Origin: an uncultured Bacilli bacterium
GTDB lineage: Bacteria > Bacillota_I > Bacilli_A > RF39 > UBA660
Reading direction: 5' to 3'
Assembly: GCA_949879835.1 (NCBI GenBank)
Contig: CATLBU010000042.1
Location: 1 to 6,429, forward strand
Length of the DNA stretch: 6,429 nt
Shown: in pieces, positions 4,475 through 6,429 of the stretch
Position numbering within the stretch: the stretch's first letter is position 1
How the letters are laid out: each line of letters begins with the position of its first letter
Notes under the pieces: model-generated
Seen by the model: only the letters and a program-made list of their open reading frames with translations
What the model was told of the DNA's origin: nothing
Database searches by the model: none
Translations under genes and position numbers: made by a program

Positions 4475-4892
4475 CTAATTCTTCGTCTTCCTCAATGATA
4501 GATAAATCGATAGTATCATCTTCTTCTAAGTCATCATCATCTATAATTTCATCAATATTTTCTTCTTCCTCTTCTTCAGGTTCCTCTTCTATTGTTTCTT
4601 CCTCTTCTTCTTCAGAATCTTCGTCATCTATTAACATCTCTGTTGAATGATGATCTCGAATATCCCATTCATTATTATCTAAAAGAACAAATCTTTTATC
4701 GATATTAAGAGAGGTATAATAATCCCCTATTTTAGAAGTATATTCTTCTTCACTAAATCCTAACAAATCACTAATTTGTCGAAATAAACTTGGAGTATTC
4801 ATAGATTTCTTATTCTCTTTAATTAATAAATAGGTCATATCTGTATAAGATAACAATTCTAATTCTTCTGCTTGCATATCTTTTAAACGCAT
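4467..4892 (-). CDS. rpoE: RNA polymerase delta subunit
   Basis: A 141-residue accessory subunit of RNA polymerase. In Bacilli it helps release RNA and DNA and recycle the enzyme, and it sharpens the response to initiating nucleotide levels. The N-terminal HARE-HTH domain (about residues 5-80) shows the expected pattern, with LLSYTDMTYLLIKENKKSM, FRQISDLLGFS and the closing NEWDIRDHH. The C-terminus (about 88-141) is almost all Asp/Glu, the hallmark acidic disordered tail that mimics nucleic acid. Start ATG 4892 has GGAGG 7 nt upstream, and that ribosome site overlaps the TAG stop of argS. With 11 bp between the genes it is surely co-transcribed with argS. It ends in a terminator that contains its stop. 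The length is somewhat short compared with about 170 residues in Bacillus. Confidence 0.93.
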   Translation of the reverse strand: MRLKDMQAEELELLSYTDMTYLLIKENKKSMNTPSLFRQISDLLGFSEEEYTSKIGDYYTSLNIDKRFVLLDNNEWDIRDHHSTEMLIDDEDSEEEEEETIEEEPEEEEEENIDEIIDDDDLEEDDTIDLSIIEEDEELED

Positions 4893-4903
4893 ATTCTTTC
4901 CTC

Positions 4904-6429
4904 CTACATCTTATTTGGCATTTTAATTCCAAGTAAACGCATTCCTTCTGTTAAAACAATTCCGCTACATTTACTAAGAACTAAGTAAAAATTTGTTTTA
5001 TTCTCCTCTTCATTTAGCATTTTTGCACTAGCATATAATTTATTATAATCACTGCTTAAATTTAATAAATATTTTGCTAACTCAGATGGATCATACTCTG
5101 TTCTTGATTTCTGAATGATTTCTGGAAATTCATATAAGTCGATTATAACATTCCAAATATATTCATTCAACTCAATTCTATCATAGTCTATGTTACTAGA
5201 TGTATAATGTTCTAATAAGGAATTGATTCTAGTGTTTGTGTATTGAATATATGGCCCTGTATTGCCTGTAAAGGATAGTGTTTCTTCTAAATTAAATTCA
5301 ATATCATTTGTTCGATAATTTTTTAAATCATTAAAAATAACAGCTCCTACTCCAATCATTTTACTAACTTCATCTTTATTCTCTAAAGTAGGATTTTTTT
5401 CCTCGATATACTTTCGTGCTAGATTAATTGCGTTATCTAATAATTCTTGAAGATTTAGGGCAGTTCCACCTCTTGTTGACATTTTTTTCCCATTCTGTAG
5501 CAAAAGTCCAAAATTAATATATTTCAATTTGTCACTTTGGTAGTCTAGCTTATTTAAAACTCGTTTAATTTGCTCAAAGTGGAGTGCTTGTTCATTCCCA
5601 ACAACATATAGGATTTCATCAAATTTATATTTTTCTAGTCGGTCTATATAAGCGGCTAAATCTCTTGTAATGTAGATGGATGTGCCATCACTTTTTTGAA
5701 TTAAGGCAGGAATTATATCTTCTCCAATATTTACTACCTTTGCTCCCTGACTTTCTTCTAATAAGTTTTTCTTCTCTAATAAACTAATTACATCGTAAGC
5801 CTTATCTCTATAATAGGATTCTCCATTATAATCGTTAAATTCGGTTGTACCAAGTATATGATAAGTTTTCCTAAAATCCTTCAATGATTCCTCTTTAAAC
5901 CAACTCCATAATCTTATAGCTTCTTCATCCTTTTCTTCTAATCTTCGAAACCATTTTCTTCCTTCTTCTTCTAAAGTGGGATCTTTTTTTGCCTCCTCAT
6001 GGAATTTCACATATAAGTTTTTTAATTCCTGTGTAGGATTTTCTTTTACCTTTTGCTCATCTCCCCAGGTAATATAAGCATACATTACTTTGCCAAATTG
6101 TGTACCATAGTCTCCTAAAAAATTTAAACTGTAAACTTGATAGCCATTTTTTAAATAGATATTTTTTAAGGCTTCCCCAATTACAGTACTTCTTAAGTGT
6201 CCTATTCCAAATGGTTTAGCAATATTTGGCGAAGAATACTCTACCACAATATTTTTCCCTTTTCCAATATCGTTAGATCCATAATGGTCTAACTCTGTCA
6301 TTATTCTATTCAATGTAGAAGAAACTATAACTTTTTTTTCTAAAAAGATATTTAAATATCCTCCAACTACTTCTATTTTTTGATATTTTGAGGTAGGAAT
6401 TTTTTCTTTTATAGTATTAGCAATATCTA
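4904..6429 (-). CDS. argS: Arginyl-tRNA synthetase, N-terminus cut by the right edge
   Basis: Class Ia synthetase charging tRNA-Arg with arginine in the cytoplasm. 507 residues are visible, and the frame is still open at the right edge, so roughly 50 N-terminal residues are missing. Order: the end of the ArgS N-terminal domain (IEVVGGYLNIFL), then VEYSSPNIAKPF leading to the HIGH-equivalent GIGHLRS, then NFLGDYGTQFGK, the KMSK-equivalent KMSTR (codons at 5485-5471), and the DALR anticodon-binding domain (TGNTGPYIQYTNTRINS through LLGIKMPNKM). The first His of HIGH is Gly (codon 6208-6206); related bacterial ArgS enzymes also vary there. A TTG at 6313 could be mistaken for a start, but the sequence upstream is clearly ArgS. 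It is followed 11 bp later by rpoE. The promoter is outside the window. Confidence 0.95.
   Translation of the reverse strand, partial: DIANTIKEKIPTSKYQKIEVVGGYLNIFLEKKVIVSSTLNRIMTELDHYGSNDIGKGKNIVVEYSSPNIAKPFGIGHLRSTVIGEALKNIYLKNGYQVYSLNFLGDYGTQFGKVMYAYITWGDEQKVKENPTQELKNLYVKFHEEAKKDPTLEEEGRKWFRRLEEKDEEAIRLWSWFKEESLKDFRKTYHILGTTEFNDYNGESYYRDKAYDVISLLEKKNLLEESQGAKVVNIGEDIIPALIQKSDGTSIYITRDLAAYIDRLEKYKFDEILYVVGNEQALHFEQIKRVLNKLDYQSDKLKYINFGLLLQNGKKMSTRGGTALNLQELLDNAINLARKYIEEKNPTLENKDEVSKMIGVGAVIFNDLKNYRTNDIEFNLEETLSFTGNTGPYIQYTNTRINSLLEHYTSSNIDYDRIELNEYIWNVIIDLYEFPEIIQKSRTEYDPSELAKYLLNLSSDYNKLYASAKMLNEEENKTNFYLVLSKCSGIVLTEGMRLLGIKMPNKM

Noticed and set aside
1..6429. tRNA, rRNA, CRISPR array, insertion sequence or phage attachment site
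   Set aside because: I looked for cloverleaf, regularly spaced repeat and transposase signatures on both strands and saw none.

Overview
The window is a very AT-rich bacterial chromosome segment from the Bacilli/Mollicutes side of the Firmicutes. It carries rpoE, the RNA polymerase delta subunit, which is known mainly from Bacilli and Mollicutes. It also shows strong AGGTGAT/GGAGG ribosome sites and the standard genetic code, since TGG encodes Trp throughout and TGA ends one gene. An uncultured gut Bacilli or RF39-like lineage is plausible, but species cannot be read from the sequence.

Left part (1-2870, mostly + strand): the possible start of a divergent gene leaves on the left. Two membrane-anchored VanY/LdcB-type D,D-carboxypeptidases follow in tandem, separated by a terminator, and then a calcineurin-like metallophosphoesterase. 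The phosphoesterase promoter overlaps the end of the second peptidase gene. The phosphoesterase converges on, and overlaps by 20 bp, a small minus-strand membrane protein of the CmpB-like 'putative ABC transporter permease' family. A divergent LOG-like Rossmann protein lies upstream of that gene on the same strand.

Middle part (about 4000-4325): this is the standout of the window. A compact locus has every element expected of a type I toxin-antitoxin module. There is a 30-residue hydrophobic single-span peptide with a very strong Shine-Dalgarno sequence locked in a hairpin. The 5' and 3' ends of its mRNA are complementary. A convergent antisense RNA of about 110 nt has its own promoter and terminator. 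A near-consensus Gram-positive LexA (SOS) box lies between the toxin promoter's -35 and -10. The layout resembles tisB/istR-1 of E. coli in logic and txpA/ratA, bsrG/SR4 or fst in antisense geometry. I do not recognise the peptide itself. The module is inferred from sequence only.

Right part (4453-6429, - strand): an argS-rpoE housekeeping operon. argS (arginyl-tRNA synthetase) is cut by the right edge of the window. rpoE follows 11 bp later and ends in a terminator that contains its stop codon. The toxin mRNA runs convergent to this operon.
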